A stretch of DNA of 64,000 nt from Streptomyces anulatus (GTDB lineage: Bacteria > Actinomycetota > Actinomycetes > Streptomycetales > Streptomycetaceae), in assembly GCF_014650675.1 (NCBI RefSeq), contig NZ_BMVK01000016.1, positions 124,001 through 188,000 on the forward strand, written 5' to 3'. Position 1 is the first letter of the stretch. Each line of letters starts with the position of its first letter. Positions 48,733 to 56,608 of this stretch are shown piece by piece. The notes under the pieces are model-generated. The model was not told where the DNA came from, made no database searches, and saw only the letters and a list, made by a program, of their open reading frames with translations. Both the position numbers and the translations under genes were made by a program.

Positions 48733-48813
48733 TCACTCATGAGCCGGCCTCACCGGGACGGTCCGCTCCGCCGGTCTCCGGTCGAGCAGGGCTCTGGGGG
48801 AAGTGCGCGTCAT
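48733..48813 (-). CDS. Short ORF between iron box and esterase (26 codons)
   Basis: MTRTSPRALLDRRPAERTVP and six further residues, from ATG 48813 with a weak GGTGG site. Its stop overlaps the ATG at 48740 (ATGAGTGA). It could be a small first cistron of the iron-regulated transcript or a leader. No homologue recognised. Confidence 0.3.
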   Translation of the reverse strand: MTRTSPRALLDRRPAERTVPVRPAHE

Positions 48814-48913
48814 CGTTCCACCGTTTCGTCGAAGGCGGTCGTGACCACGGCGGCCACCGTCGCCACCCGCGACCGAGCCCGACGGGACGCCGTCCCACCC
48901 ACCTGAGGTCAAC

Positions 48914-48932
48914 TTAGCTTAGCCTAACCTAA
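48914..48932. promoter_or_regulatory. Iron box (DmdR/IdeR-type operator), second copy
   Basis: TTAGCTTAGCCTAACCTAA differs from the iron box at 7629 by one base. It lies 230 bp upstream of the esterase frame and 101 bp upstream of the short ORF. Confidence 0.88.
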
Positions 48933-48983
48933 TCTCAGGATCGGGAGCGCTAGCGCCTCGCAGGCACCCCGGGCAGCAAAGCG

Positions 48984-49023
48984 GACGGGACCGGCCGCCG
49001 TTGCTCCGGCGGCCGGTCCCGTC
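48984..49023. terminator. Terminator with 17-bp stem
   Basis: GACGGGACCGGCCGCCG pairs exactly with CGGCGGCCGGTCCCGTC around a 6-nt loop. It follows the phosphoglycerate-mutase-like gene on the minus strand. Confidence 0.85.
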
Positions 49024-49060
49024 ATGTCCCGCGCTCGTGTCCCGCGCGTCATGTCCCACG

Positions 49061-49090
49061 GTGTTACGTGGCGTTACGTGGTGTCACGTG
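49061..49090. repeat. 10-bp tandem repeat, three units
   Basis: GTGTTACGTG, GCGTTACGTG and GTGTCACGTG are adjacent, just beyond the 3' end of the phosphoglycerate-mutase-like gene. Confidence 0.85.
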
Positions 49091-49118
49091 GTGCCCGCGA
49101 CGCTCCTCGCGGCGGTGG

Positions 49119-49811
49119 CTAGGCGCCGAACGCCTTGGACTGCCCCGGCTTCCCCTTCACCGGCTTGGCCCCGGCCAGCAGGTGCACGGGCACCAGGTCC
49201 CGGGCCGGCTCCGAGTAGCCGACCGAGACGATCTTGTCGCCCCGGTAGGTGAAGCTCGTCAGCGAGGCCAGCGTGCACTGCCGCTTGCGCGGGTCGTGCC
49301 ACAGGCGGCGGCGCTCCACGAACGAGCGCAGGATCCAGATCGGCAGCTGGTGGCTGACGCAGACCGCCTCGTGCCCGCGCGCCGCGTCCCGGGCGGCGTC
49401 GATCGCGCCCATCATCCGGACGACCTGCTCGATGTACGGCTCGCCCCAGGACGGCTTGAACGGATTGGTGAGGTGCTTCCAGTTGTCCGGCTTGCGCAGC
49501 GCGCCGTCACCGACCCCGAAGGTCTTGCCCTCGAAGACGTTGGCGGCCTCGATCAGCCGGGCGTCGGTGGCGAGGTCCAGGCCGTGCGCCTTGGCGACAG
49601 GGGCGGCCGTCTCCTGGGCGCGCTCCAGCGGGGAGGCGACGACATGGGTGATGTCGCGCTTCTCCAGGTGCTCGGCGACCCGGTCGGCCATCTTCCGGCC
49701 CAGGTCGGAGAGGTGGTAGCCGGGGCGGCGTCCGTAGAGCACGCCGTCCGGGTTGTGCACCTCGCCGTGCCGGACCACGTGCACCACGGTCAACTGCTCG
49801 TCGCCGCTCAT
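49119..49811 (-). CDS. Histidine phosphatase (phosphoglycerate mutase-like)
   Basis: A 230-residue member of the histidine phosphatase superfamily. The RHG motif is VRHGEVHNPDGVLYGRRPGYHLSDLG, with ASPLERAQETA and the second catalytic His in CVSHQLPIWILRS. Its ATG overlaps the hemL stop codon (ATGA), and this hemL-phosphatase pair is conserved in actinobacteria. It dephosphorylates a small metabolite; a role in tetrapyrrole metabolism is only suggested by coupling. Confidence 0.93.
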   Translation of the reverse strand: MSGDEQLTVVHVVRHGEVHNPDGVLYGRRPGYHLSDLGRKMADRVAEHLEKRDITHVVASPLERAQETAAPVAKAHGLDLATDARLIEAANVFEGKTFGVGDGALRKPDNWKHLTNPFKPSWGEPYIEQVVRMMGAIDAARDAARGHEAVCVSHQLPIWILRSFVERRRLWHDPRKRQCTLASLTSFTYRGDKIVSVGYSEPARDLVPVHLLAGAKPVKGKPGQSKAFGA

Positions 49812-51115
49812 GCGGTGGCCTCCGCTGCGGCGCGGGCGGCGGCGGGCAGGGCGGCGGCGATGCGCTCGACCGCCCGCTCGTCGTGGGCCGTGGAGACGAA
49901 CCAGGACTCGAACGCCGAGGGCGGCAGGTAGACGCCCTGCTCCAGCATCGCGTGGAAGAACGCGGTGAAGCGGAAGACGTCCTGCTTCTTGGCGTCGTCG
50001 TAGTCGCGGACGGGCTCGTCGGTGAAGAAGACGGAGAACATGTTGCTCGCGGCGGACACGGTGTGCGCGACACCCTCCTTGGTGAGCGCGTCGCCCACCA
50101 GGGAGCGCAGCTCGGCGGAGACCCCGTCGATCTTCGCGTACGCCGCGTCGTCCAGCAGCCGCAGCTGGGCGAGCCCGGCGGCGGTGGCGACCGGGTTCCC
50201 GGAGAGGGTGCCCGCCTGGTAGACCGGGCCGGCCGGGGCCAGGTGCGCCATCACGTCGCCGCGACCGCCGAAGGCCGCGGCGGGGAAGCCGCCGCCCATC
50301 ACCTTGCCGAAGGTCATCAGGTCGGGCCGGACGCCGTCGACGCCGTACCAGCCGGCCTTCGACGTACGGAAGCCCGTCATGACCTCGTCGGAGATGTACA
50401 GCGCGCCGTTCGCCGCGCACAGCTCCTTGAGCCCGGCGTTGAAGCCGTCCGCCGGCGGGACGACGCCCATGTTGCCGGGCGAGGCCTCGGTGATCACGCA
50501 GGCGATCTCGCCCGGGTGCGCGGCGAAGGCGGCGCGCACCGCGTCCAGGTCGTTGTACGGCAGCACGACGGTGTCCCCGGCCGTGGCGCCCGTGACCCCC
50601 GGGGTGTCGGGCAGCCCGAAGGTGGCCACGCCCGACCCGGCGGCGGCGAGCAGCGCGTCCACGTGCCCGTGGTAGCAGCCGGCGAACTTCACGACCTTGG
50701 CCCGGCCCGTGAAGCCGCGGGCCAGCCGGATCGCCGACATGGTCGCCTCGGTGCCGGAGGAGACCAGGCGCACCTGCTCGACCGGCTCGATCCGCGCCAC
50801 GATCTCCTCGGCGAGCGCGACCTCGCCCTCACCCGGCGTACCGAAGGAGGTGCCCCGGGAGACCGCCTCCTGGACGGCGGCGATGACCTCGGGGTGAGAG
50901 TGGCCGAGAATCATCGGCCCCCACGAGCACACGAGGTCGACATACTCGCGACCGTCGGCGTCGGTGAGGTACGGACCGGTGCCGGACACCATGAACCGGG
51001 GCGTACCGCCCACGGCCCGGAAGGCACGCACGGGAGAGTTCACGCCGCCGGGCGTCACGACGGACGCTCGGTCGAACAGCGACTGCGAAACTGGGGCTTC
51101 GTATGAATACGCCAC
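49808..51115 (-). CDS. hemL: Glutamate-1-semialdehyde 2,1-aminomutase
   Basis: A 435-residue PLP enzyme. GTG 51115 follows AGGA; an in-frame leader further upstream is not family-like. Landmarks: VTPGGVNSPVRAFRAVGG, VSSGTEATMSAIRLARGFTGR, YHGHVDALL, ISDEVMTGFR (Asp contacting PLP) and the Schiff-base K271 in LMTFGKVMGGGFPAAAFGG. It makes 5-aminolevulinate in the C5 route to haem. Coupled to the phosphatase gene. Confidence 0.97.
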   Translation of the reverse strand: MAYSYEAPVSQSLFDRASVVTPGGVNSPVRAFRAVGGTPRFMVSGTGPYLTDADGREYVDLVCSWGPMILGHSHPEVIAAVQEAVSRGTSFGTPGEGEVALAEEIVARIEPVEQVRLVSSGTEATMSAIRLARGFTGRAKVVKFAGCYHGHVDALLAAAGSGVATFGLPDTPGVTGATAGDTVVLPYNDLDAVRAAFAAHPGEIACVITEASPGNMGVVPPADGFNAGLKELCAANGALYISDEVMTGFRTSKAGWYGVDGVRPDLMTFGKVMGGGFPAAAFGGRGDVMAHLAPAGPVYQAGTLSGNPVATAAGLAQLRLLDDAAYAKIDGVSAELRSLVGDALTKEGVAHTVSAASNMFSVFFTDEPVRDYDDAKKQDVFRFTAFFHAMLEQGVYLPPSAFESWFVSTAHDERAVERIAAALPAAARAAAEATA

Positions 51116-51557
51116 TTTGGTCCTGATCTGCGATTCGGGTATCGGGAGGCCGGGCCGGGAAATCACTGACAATCTCGGCCACCGGTGAGCAGGGAGCGCG
51201 CTCCCCTCGTATCACGAAAGAGCGTCAGCCCCCTCGCGTCTGCGAAACTGGGGCGTCATAGGGAAAGCTCACACATGCCATGGTGTCAGAGGCACGCACG
51301 GTCTTGCGGGCAGGTGTTTCACCGCACGCCCGCGGGGGAGGTCACTGACACGATGATCGGGTTGCGCGGCGGGGGCTGTGTCTCCTAAGAAGTAGTCGGG
51401 TGGATGAGATATGCATCGCGGTGGCGGAGTGGGCGAAGGGACCGACGACCTGGGGCCCGAGCCTGCCCGGCGAGGGCGGCACCGGCGCAGGGCAGAGCGC
51501 GCCCAGAGCAGGGGCGCGGACAGCACGCCGCCCCCCGGGACCAGGAGCGGGGGCGGG
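51116..51557. other. Intergenic region, no firm gene
   Basis: It holds a perfect palindrome GGGAGCGCGCTCCC (51192-51205) and GTGTCAG...CTGACAC elements around 51275-51355. A frame open from 51411 joins the next gene but its first 49 codons are low-complexity. Confidence 0.45.
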
Positions 51558-51995
51558 ATGGGGGTGACGTACAAGTACTTCGGCGCCCCGGACGGGGCCA
51601 CCGCGGCACGTGTGCCCATCTCGATGCGCCCGGAGGAGCTCGGCGGTGACGAGCTGGGCATGGGCGGCATGTTCACCAAGATCAAGCCGGAGACCGTGGC
51701 CGCCATGGTCCTGACCGGAATCCAGGGCATACCCCTGCACAAGGTCCCCCCGCTCGAACTGGTCGTCCTCCACCCCGACTACGCCGTGGTCAAGCTCCCG
51801 ATGACCGTCGTCGACCCGCTGCGCGGCGTCGGCGAGGAGTCCGTCGGCGCGGCGGCCTTCATCTGGTCCACGGTCCCCGACCGTGGCGGCCCGCGCGACG
51901 CCTTCAACGTCTACCAGCTGCTCCACGAGTGGCAGGACTTCTCCCACCGGCTGCACGACGCGGGGCACCAGGCGTACTGCCTGGTCTGGCCCTGA
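51558..51995 (+). CDS. Conserved protein of unknown function
   Basis: A 145-residue protein from ATG 51558 (MGVTYKYFGAPDGATAARVP), with AGGAGCGGGGGCGGG upstream; ATG 51411 would add 49 low-complexity residues. The sequence is soluble and mixed alpha/beta: FTKIKPETVAAMVLTGIQGIPLH, LVVLHPDYAVVKLPMTVVDPLRG and an ending FSHRLHDAGHQAYCLVWP. No motif I recognise. Confidence 0.65.
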   Translation: MGVTYKYFGAPDGATAARVPISMRPEELGGDELGMGGMFTKIKPETVAAMVLTGIQGIPLHKVPPLELVVLHPDYAVVKLPMTVVDPLRGVGEESVGAAAFIWSTVPDRGGPRDAFNVYQLLHEWQDFSHRLHDAGHQAYCLVWP

Positions 51996-52149
51996 TCCGG
52001 GATCGAGCGGCGTTCGAGCGGCCTCGCGTTCCGGAGCCGCTGGTACGTGCCGAAGCGGTGCGGCTCGGTCGACGCCCTTGAGACAGGCGCGGCCGCGCCC
52101 ATCGTCGACCGCCGCCGCGAACCATCGATTCCCTGCGAAGGAGACCGTC

Positions 52150-53097
52150 GTGAGTACGTTGGGAAGCGACGAGGTCCCACAGCACCTGGCGGCGGCGTAC
52201 GCCACGGGCTTCGGCGCGGAAGGCCGGGCCTGGATCTCCGGACTACCGGCTCTCGCGGCAGACATGCTGGACCGTTGGGAGCTGGAACGGGACGGCACGG
52301 CAAGGGCGGGAGAAGCCTCACTGGTGCTGCCGGTGCTGCGCCCCGACGGCACGCCCGCGGTCCTCAGACTCCAGATGCCCAGGCAGGAGACCGCCGCCGC
52401 ACTGATCGGCCTCCGTGCCTGGGACGGCACGGGGATGGTGCGGCTGCTCGATCACGACCCGGTGAGCAGCAGCATGCTCCTGGAGCGCCTGGACGGAGCC
52501 CGCACACTGGCTTCGATCAACGACGACGACGTGGCGATGACTGCCCTCGCCGAGCTCCACGCGAGGCTGGTCGCGGTCCCCGCGCCGCAGGGACTGCGCA
52601 GCCTGGGCGACATTGCTTCCGAGATGCTGGCGCAGGTCCCACGGGCGATCACGAGGCTGGCCGTCCCGGCCGACCGTCGACTCCTGCGGAACTGGGCATC
52701 GGCGGTGGCCGAACTGGTCGATGAGCCCGGGGACCGGATGCTGCACTGGGATCTGCACTACGGCAACGTTCTCGCTGCCCAGCGCGAGCCGTGGATCGCC
52801 ATCGATCCCGAACCACTCGCCGGCGACCCGGGATTCGACCTGTGGCCCGCCCTGGACAGCAGATGGGACGACGTCGTCGTGAAAGGCGACGCCCCGCGTA
52901 TCGTGCGGCGCCGTTTCGACCTGCTCACCGATGTCCTCGGCCTGGACCGCGCACGCGCGACCGGCTGGACCCTGGGCCGGCTTCTGCAGAACTCGCTCTG
53001 GGACATCGAGGACGGCGAGACGCGACTCGCCCTGCCCTCCGTGACGATCGCGGAGTCACTGCTCGACCGTGGTTCCATGCCCGCGCCTCACCGGTGA
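52150..53097 (+). CDS. Aminoglycoside/hydroxyurea phosphotransferase family kinase
   Basis: A 315-residue kinase starting GTG 52150 behind AAGGAG. The Brenner motif is HWD201LHYGN206V, followed by the Mg-binding AID219PEPLAGDPGFDLWPAL, the pattern of the APH(6)/hydroxyurea phosphotransferase family (PF04655). Streptomycin 6-kinases and self-resistance kinases belong here, but most genomic copies have unknown substrates. The codon use is less GC3-biased than the flanks, with GCA, CGT, TCA and GGA frequent, suggesting a more recent arrival. Confidence 0.85.
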   Translation: MSTLGSDEVPQHLAAAYATGFGAEGRAWISGLPALAADMLDRWELERDGTARAGEASLVLPVLRPDGTPAVLRLQMPRQETAAALIGLRAWDGTGMVRLLDHDPVSSSMLLERLDGARTLASINDDDVAMTALAELHARLVAVPAPQGLRSLGDIASEMLAQVPRAITRLAVPADRRLLRNWASAVAELVDEPGDRMLHWDLHYGNVLAAQREPWIAIDPEPLAGDPGFDLWPALDSRWDDVVVKGDAPRIVRRRFDLLTDVLGLDRARATGWTLGRLLQNSLWDIEDGETRLALPSVTIAESLLDRGSMPAPHR

Positions 53098-53201
53098 CAG
53101 CACGTCTGCCGTGGTGACGGCTGTCGCCCCTGCGGACGCGGACGTCGATGATGATGCCGCCCGTGAACGCCGCTTCCGCCTGCCAGATTCGGCCAGTTCG
53201 A

Positions 53202-53224
53202 GCCAAATATCGCGAGGATTTGGC
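53202..53224. repeat. Inverted repeat between kinase gene and small membrane protein
   Basis: GCCAAAT and ATTTGGC are separated by 9 nt. It may be a terminator of the kinase gene or an operator. Confidence 0.45.
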
Positions 53225-53295
53225 CGACAGCCGGTCTTCAGCCGACCCGCCCGCCACGCCGATGCACAGGACATCCGACCATCGAGGAGTCCGCC

Positions 53296-53631
53296 GTGGG
53301 CGACGTTCTGCTGGCCCTGTCCATCCCCGTGCTCGTCTTCGGCGGCGGCATCTACGCGGCCTGCGACTGCTGGTGGCGCCGCAGGCATCCGGCGCCCCCG
53401 TCCCCGTACACCCACCGGGCGGCCCGGCTGGCGGAGCAGGAGATGCTGCTCCTGGCCGAGCAGATCGTCGACGACGCGCACGCCGCGCTCGGGCCCCTCT
53501 ACGGGGCCCCGGCCGCCCCGCGCCCCGGCGGACCGCCCGCCGGGCTCAAGCCCGAGGCGTCCCGGTCGTCCCGGTCGGACGCCACCCCGGATCGCGGCCC
53601 GTCACGGCCAGCAGCCGCTCGAAAGCGCTAG
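53296..53631 (+). CDS. Small single-pass membrane protein of unknown function
   Basis: A 111-residue protein from GTG 53296 behind GAGGAG. One N-terminal helix (VGDVLLALSIPVLVFGGGIYAA), then CDCWWRRRHPAP, an amphipathic helix (RAARLAEQEMLLLAEQIVDDAHAAL) and a Pro/Arg-rich tail. The last 86 bp overlap the 3' end of the convergent DinB-fold gene, so the tail is antisense to real coding sequence and may be poorly constrained. Confidence 0.6.
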   Translation: MGDVLLALSIPVLVFGGGIYAACDCWWRRRHPAPPSPYTHRAARLAEQEMLLLAEQIVDDAHAALGPLYGAPAAPRPGGPPAGLKPEASRSSRSDATPDRGPSRPAAARKR

Positions 53632-54139
53632 CCCCCGCCCCCACCGGGAACGGCTCACCGAACACCTTCATCTCCCGGGCCTGCGGAGCCATGGCCGCCA
53701 GCCCCGGCCCCAGTTCGTCGAGCACGCGCTCCTGCGGCACGAAGTCCGCGCCCGTCGCCCGCGCCAGGTCCCAGGCGTGCACCGTCAGATCGCCGAGCAC
53801 CATGAGCCCCACCGTCCGGGCCGGCAGCTCCATCCGCCCGGTCGTGCCCTCCTCGACGCCCGGCACGCTCCACGCCTCCACCAGCCGGGCGGTCTCGTCT
53901 CCGAACCTGCCCCGCCAGTCGCCCGTCACGAACTCCGGCACCTGGCCGAAATCCACCTCCTCGCGGGCCGCCAGCGCCTGGAAGTTCACGACCACCTGGA
54001 ACAGGTGGTTCACCAGCGCCCGTACGTCGTACTCGGCGCAGGGCGTAGCGTCGCCCAGCTGCCCGTCGTCGATCCCCCGCACGACGGGCAGGGCCCGGTC
54101 CGAGGCGGCTTCCAGCAGTTCACCGATCGTCTGTGTCAT
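53546..54139 (-). CDS. TIGR03086-family (mycothiol/DinB-fold) metal-binding protein
   Basis: A 197-residue helical-bundle protein. ATG 54139 follows GGAGGG. It has DVRALVNHLFQVVVNFQALA (first His of the DinB/MDMPI metal site) and LGDLTVHAWDLARATG (second His), the pattern of the maleylpyruvate-isomerase-like TIGR03086 group in mycothiol-using bacteria. Mycothiol-dependent transferase activity is probable for the superfamily but untested for this group. It overlaps the convergent small membrane protein gene by 86 bp and is divergent from an AraC regulator. Confidence 0.9.
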   Translation of the reverse strand: MTQTIGELLEAASDRALPVVRGIDDGQLGDATPCAEYDVRALVNHLFQVVVNFQALAAREEVDFGQVPEFVTGDWRGRFGDETARLVEAWSVPGVEEGTTGRMELPARTVGLMVLGDLTVHAWDLARATGADFVPQERVLDELGPGLAAMAPQAREMKVFGEPFPVGAGASAFERLLAVTGRDPGWRPTGTTGTPRA

Positions 54140-54211
54140 GCCTCCCACCCTCCACCCGCGCACCGCCCGACGTCTTGAAGAAACACGACAGGCGTGCGGA
54201 GGACGCGGGAC

Positions 54212-54217
54212 TAAAAT
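54212..54217 (+). promoter_or_regulatory. -10 element of leaderless AraC-type regulator gene
   Basis: TAAAAT, then CGGGTC, then ATG. Confidence 0.65.
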
Positions 54218-54223
54218 CGGGTC

Positions 54224-55045
54224 ATGGCCGCAGGACCCCGCCGGGACACCCGAGGCATCGTCGACGCCCCGGACCTGTTCGCGCACGTGCGCTTCCGCCG
54301 CCGCGAGCCCGCCGCCGCGCTGCGCCCGTACCTGGAGCACTACTGGCTGATCGACTGGGACCTCACCGAGCCGTACGCCGCCCATGTGGTCCCGCACCCG
54401 TCGGTGAACCTGGTCTTCCAGCGGTACGAGGCCGGGGACGGTCCGCGGGAGCGGTCCGGGTACGCCGAGGTCGCGGGCGTCGACCCCGGGCTCTTCGCCC
54501 GGGGTCTGGCCGGGCGCGGCCGGGTCTGCGGGGTGCAGTTCCGGCCCGGCGGGTTCCGCCCGTTCGCCCCCGGGCGCCCGGTGTCCGCGTGGACCGGGCT
54601 GCGGTCCGACGCCGCCGGGGTGCTGCGGCTGCCGCCGCCCGTCCGGGCCGTCCTGGACCCGGACGACGAGGACGCGCGGGTCGCGGCCCTGGACGCCTTC
54701 CTGCTGGCCCTGGAGCCCCGCCCCGATCCGCAGGCGACGCTGGCGACGGCCGTCGTCGACCGGGTGCGCACGGACCGTACCGTGCTCCGGGTCGACCGGC
54801 TCGCCCAGGACGCCGGGCTCTCCGCCCGCTCCCTGCAACGGCTCTTCTCCGCGTACGTCGGCGTCGGCCCCAAGTGGGTCATCCTCCGCTACCGCATCCA
54901 CGAGGCGCTGGAGCGCGCCGGATCCGACCCGGCCGTCGACTGGTCGCGGCTCGCGGCGGACCTCGGCTACAGCGACCAGGCCCATCTGGTGCGGGACTTC
55001 ACCGCGACCGTGGGCGTGCCCCCGACCGCGTTCGCCCCGCGTTGA
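54224..55045 (+). CDS. AraC-family transcriptional regulator
   Basis: A 273-residue regulator starting ATG 54224 (leaderless). The N-terminal domain (LRPYLEHYWLIDWDLTEPYAAHVVPHPSVNLVFQ, DUF6597-like) is followed by a C-terminal AraC DNA-binding domain (VDRLAQDAGLSARSLQRLFSAYVGVGPKWVILRYRIHEALE ... ADLGYSDQAHLVRDFTATVGVPPTAF). This N-terminal type is common in regulators beside DinB-fold genes, and the TIGR03086 gene is divergent, so it is the likely target. Confidence 0.93.
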   Translation: MAAGPRRDTRGIVDAPDLFAHVRFRRREPAAALRPYLEHYWLIDWDLTEPYAAHVVPHPSVNLVFQRYEAGDGPRERSGYAEVAGVDPGLFARGLAGRGRVCGVQFRPGGFRPFAPGRPVSAWTGLRSDAAGVLRLPPPVRAVLDPDDEDARVAALDAFLLALEPRPDPQATLATAVVDRVRTDRTVLRVDRLAQDAGLSARSLQRLFSAYVGVGPKWVILRYRIHEALERAGSDPAVDWSRLAADLGYSDQAHLVRDFTATVGVPPTAFAPR

Positions 55046-55151
55046 CGGCGGCCGGGCGCACCTCGGCACGCGCATCCACCCGCGCACCCGCACGCCCGCC
55101 CGGTCCCCGCACGCCCCGCGAATCTCCTGGCGGCCTTTCCCGCCCCGGTGG

Positions 55152-55157
55152 CATCCT
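55152..55157 (+). promoter_or_regulatory. -10-like element of leaderless Mut7-C gene
   Basis: CATCCT, then GACCGG, then GTG; the second base fits TAnnnT but the first is C. Confidence 0.45.
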
Positions 55158-55163
55158 GACCGG

Positions 55164-55898
55164 GTGAACGGACCCGAGATCACCCTCGAAGTAGCCCCCG
55201 AACTGCGGCTCTTCGTCCCGCACGACCGCCGCGGCGGGCCCACACCCCTCGTCACGGACGGCTCCTCGACGCTCGGCCATGTCATCGAGTCCCTCGGCGT
55301 CCCGCTCACCGAGGCCGGAACGCTGCTGGTGAACGGCGGCCCGGTGGCCCGCTCGCATGTGCCGGGCCCCGGCGAACACGTCGACGTACGCGCCGTGGAA
55401 CGCCCCCAGCAGGTCCCCGGCGCGCCCCTGCGGTTCCTCCTCGACGTCCATCTCGGCACGCTGGCCCGCCGGTTGCGGCTCCTGGGCGTCGACGCGGCGT
55501 ACGAGAGCGAGGACATCGGCGACCCCGCCCTGGCCACCCTCTCGGCACGGGAGCGGCGCGTCCTGCTCTCCCGGGACCGCGGGCTGCTGCGCCGCCGCGA
55601 GATCTGGGCGGGGGCGTACATCTACAGCGACCGCCCCAAGGAGCAGCTCCGCGACGTCCTCGGCCGCTTCGCTCCGGCCCTGGCCCCCTGGACCCGCTGC
55701 ACCGCGTGCAACGGCACACTGGCCGGGGCCGCGAAGGACTCCGTGAGCGGACTGCTCGAACACGGCACCCAGGAGGCGTACGACGTGTTCGCCCAGTGCA
55801 CGGAGTGCTCCCGGGTGTACTGGCGCGGTGCCCATCACGGCCACCTGGAGACGATCGTGTCCGAAGCGGTGGCCGAATTCGGGGGCGCGTCGGCCTAG
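55164..55898 (+). CDS. ThiS/MoaD-like ubiquitin fold fused to Mut7-C RNase domain
   Basis: A 244-residue protein starting GTG 55164, probably leaderless. Residues 5-80 form a beta-grasp domain (LTEAGTLLVNGGPVARSHVPGPGEHVDVRAVER), lacking a terminal Gly-Gly because it is fused. Residues 88-165 are a PIN-like Mut7-C domain (RFLLDVHLGTLARRLRLLGVDAAYES, RVLLSRDRGLLRRRE) with its acidic residues. A zinc ribbon CTACNG ... CTECSRVYWRGAHH follows. The combination is known as a family of predicted RNases, perhaps acting in RNA turnover. Confidence 0.9.
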   Translation: MNGPEITLEVAPELRLFVPHDRRGGPTPLVTDGSSTLGHVIESLGVPLTEAGTLLVNGGPVARSHVPGPGEHVDVRAVERPQQVPGAPLRFLLDVHLGTLARRLRLLGVDAAYESEDIGDPALATLSARERRVLLSRDRGLLRRREIWAGAYIYSDRPKEQLRDVLGRFAPALAPWTRCTACNGTLAGAAKDSVSGLLEHGTQEAYDVFAQCTECSRVYWRGAHHGHLETIVSEAVAEFGGASA

Positions 55899-55940
55899 GG
55901 CCCCCGCCTCTCGAAGTCGCGCGGCCCTGAGGCGTACGGC

Positions 55941-56459
55941 TCAGAAGGCGTACGCGTCCCCCGTCGAGGGCGCCAGCACCGTGTGCACGTCGTTCCCGGA
56001 GTCCGCGTCGCGCGCCCCGCCGCTCCACACGGTGTCGACCCGCACGACCACCTCGGCCGGGCGGCCCGCGAGCCGCAGGTCCAGCGCGGTCCCCCGGTCG
56101 GGCCCGCCGGAGAGCAGGGGACCCGTCTCGCACAGCACCGCGGCGCTGCCGCCCCGCAGGCAGCCCTGCGGAAGCTGCTGCCGTACGGCGAGCGGCTCGG
56201 AGAACCGCAGTCGCACCGTCGAGGCGGTCACGTCGGCGGGGCCCCGGTTCGCGGTCCGGAGGCGGATCTCCAGCCGGTCGCCCCAGAGGGACACGTGCCC
56301 GTGGCGGGAGATGTCCGCCTCCGGCGCGGCGGGGGCGAAGGCCGCGAAGGAGACGGGGTCGGTGTCCGCCGCGGCGGTCGCGGCCGGCACGGTCGCCGCC
56401 GTGGCCGCGGCGGCGGCGACGGACAGCGGCAACAGCAGTCTTCTGCTCAGCATCAACAT
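55941..56459 (-). CDS. Secreted protein of unknown function
   Basis: A 172-residue protein from ATG 56459 (MLMLSRRLLLPLSVAAAAAT), with a Sec signal peptide to about residue 30. The remainder is a beta-rich domain (HVSLWGDRLEIRLRTANRGPADVTASTVRLRFSEPLA, AEVVVRVDTVWSGGARDADSGND) resembling CARDB/DUF11-type immunoglobulin-like folds. Likely extracellular structural or adhesive; two Cys may form a disulfide. Confidence 0.75.
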   Translation of the reverse strand: MLMLSRRLLLPLSVAAAAATAATVPAATAAADTDPVSFAAFAPAAPEADISRHGHVSLWGDRLEIRLRTANRGPADVTASTVRLRFSEPLAVRQQLPQGCLRGGSAAVLCETGPLLSGGPDRGTALDLRLAGRPAEVVVRVDTVWSGGARDADSGNDVHTVLAPSTGDAYAF

Positions 56460-56465
56460 GACCGG

Positions 56466-56471
56466 AACATA
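56466..56471 (-). promoter_or_regulatory. -10 element of leaderless secreted-protein gene
   Basis: On the minus strand TATGTT, then CCGGTC, then ATG. Confidence 0.6.
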
Positions 56472-56608
56472 CCGATCAGCCCGATTAGTCGGATGACCGT
56501 ACCGCCCTGACGCGCTCTCCCCCACCCGCACGGCCCCAACCCGCCCGGCCCCCCGCCCGCCTGCCTATCCTTCTCCCCGTACCCGATCAGCAGTCCGAGG
56601 AGATCGCC

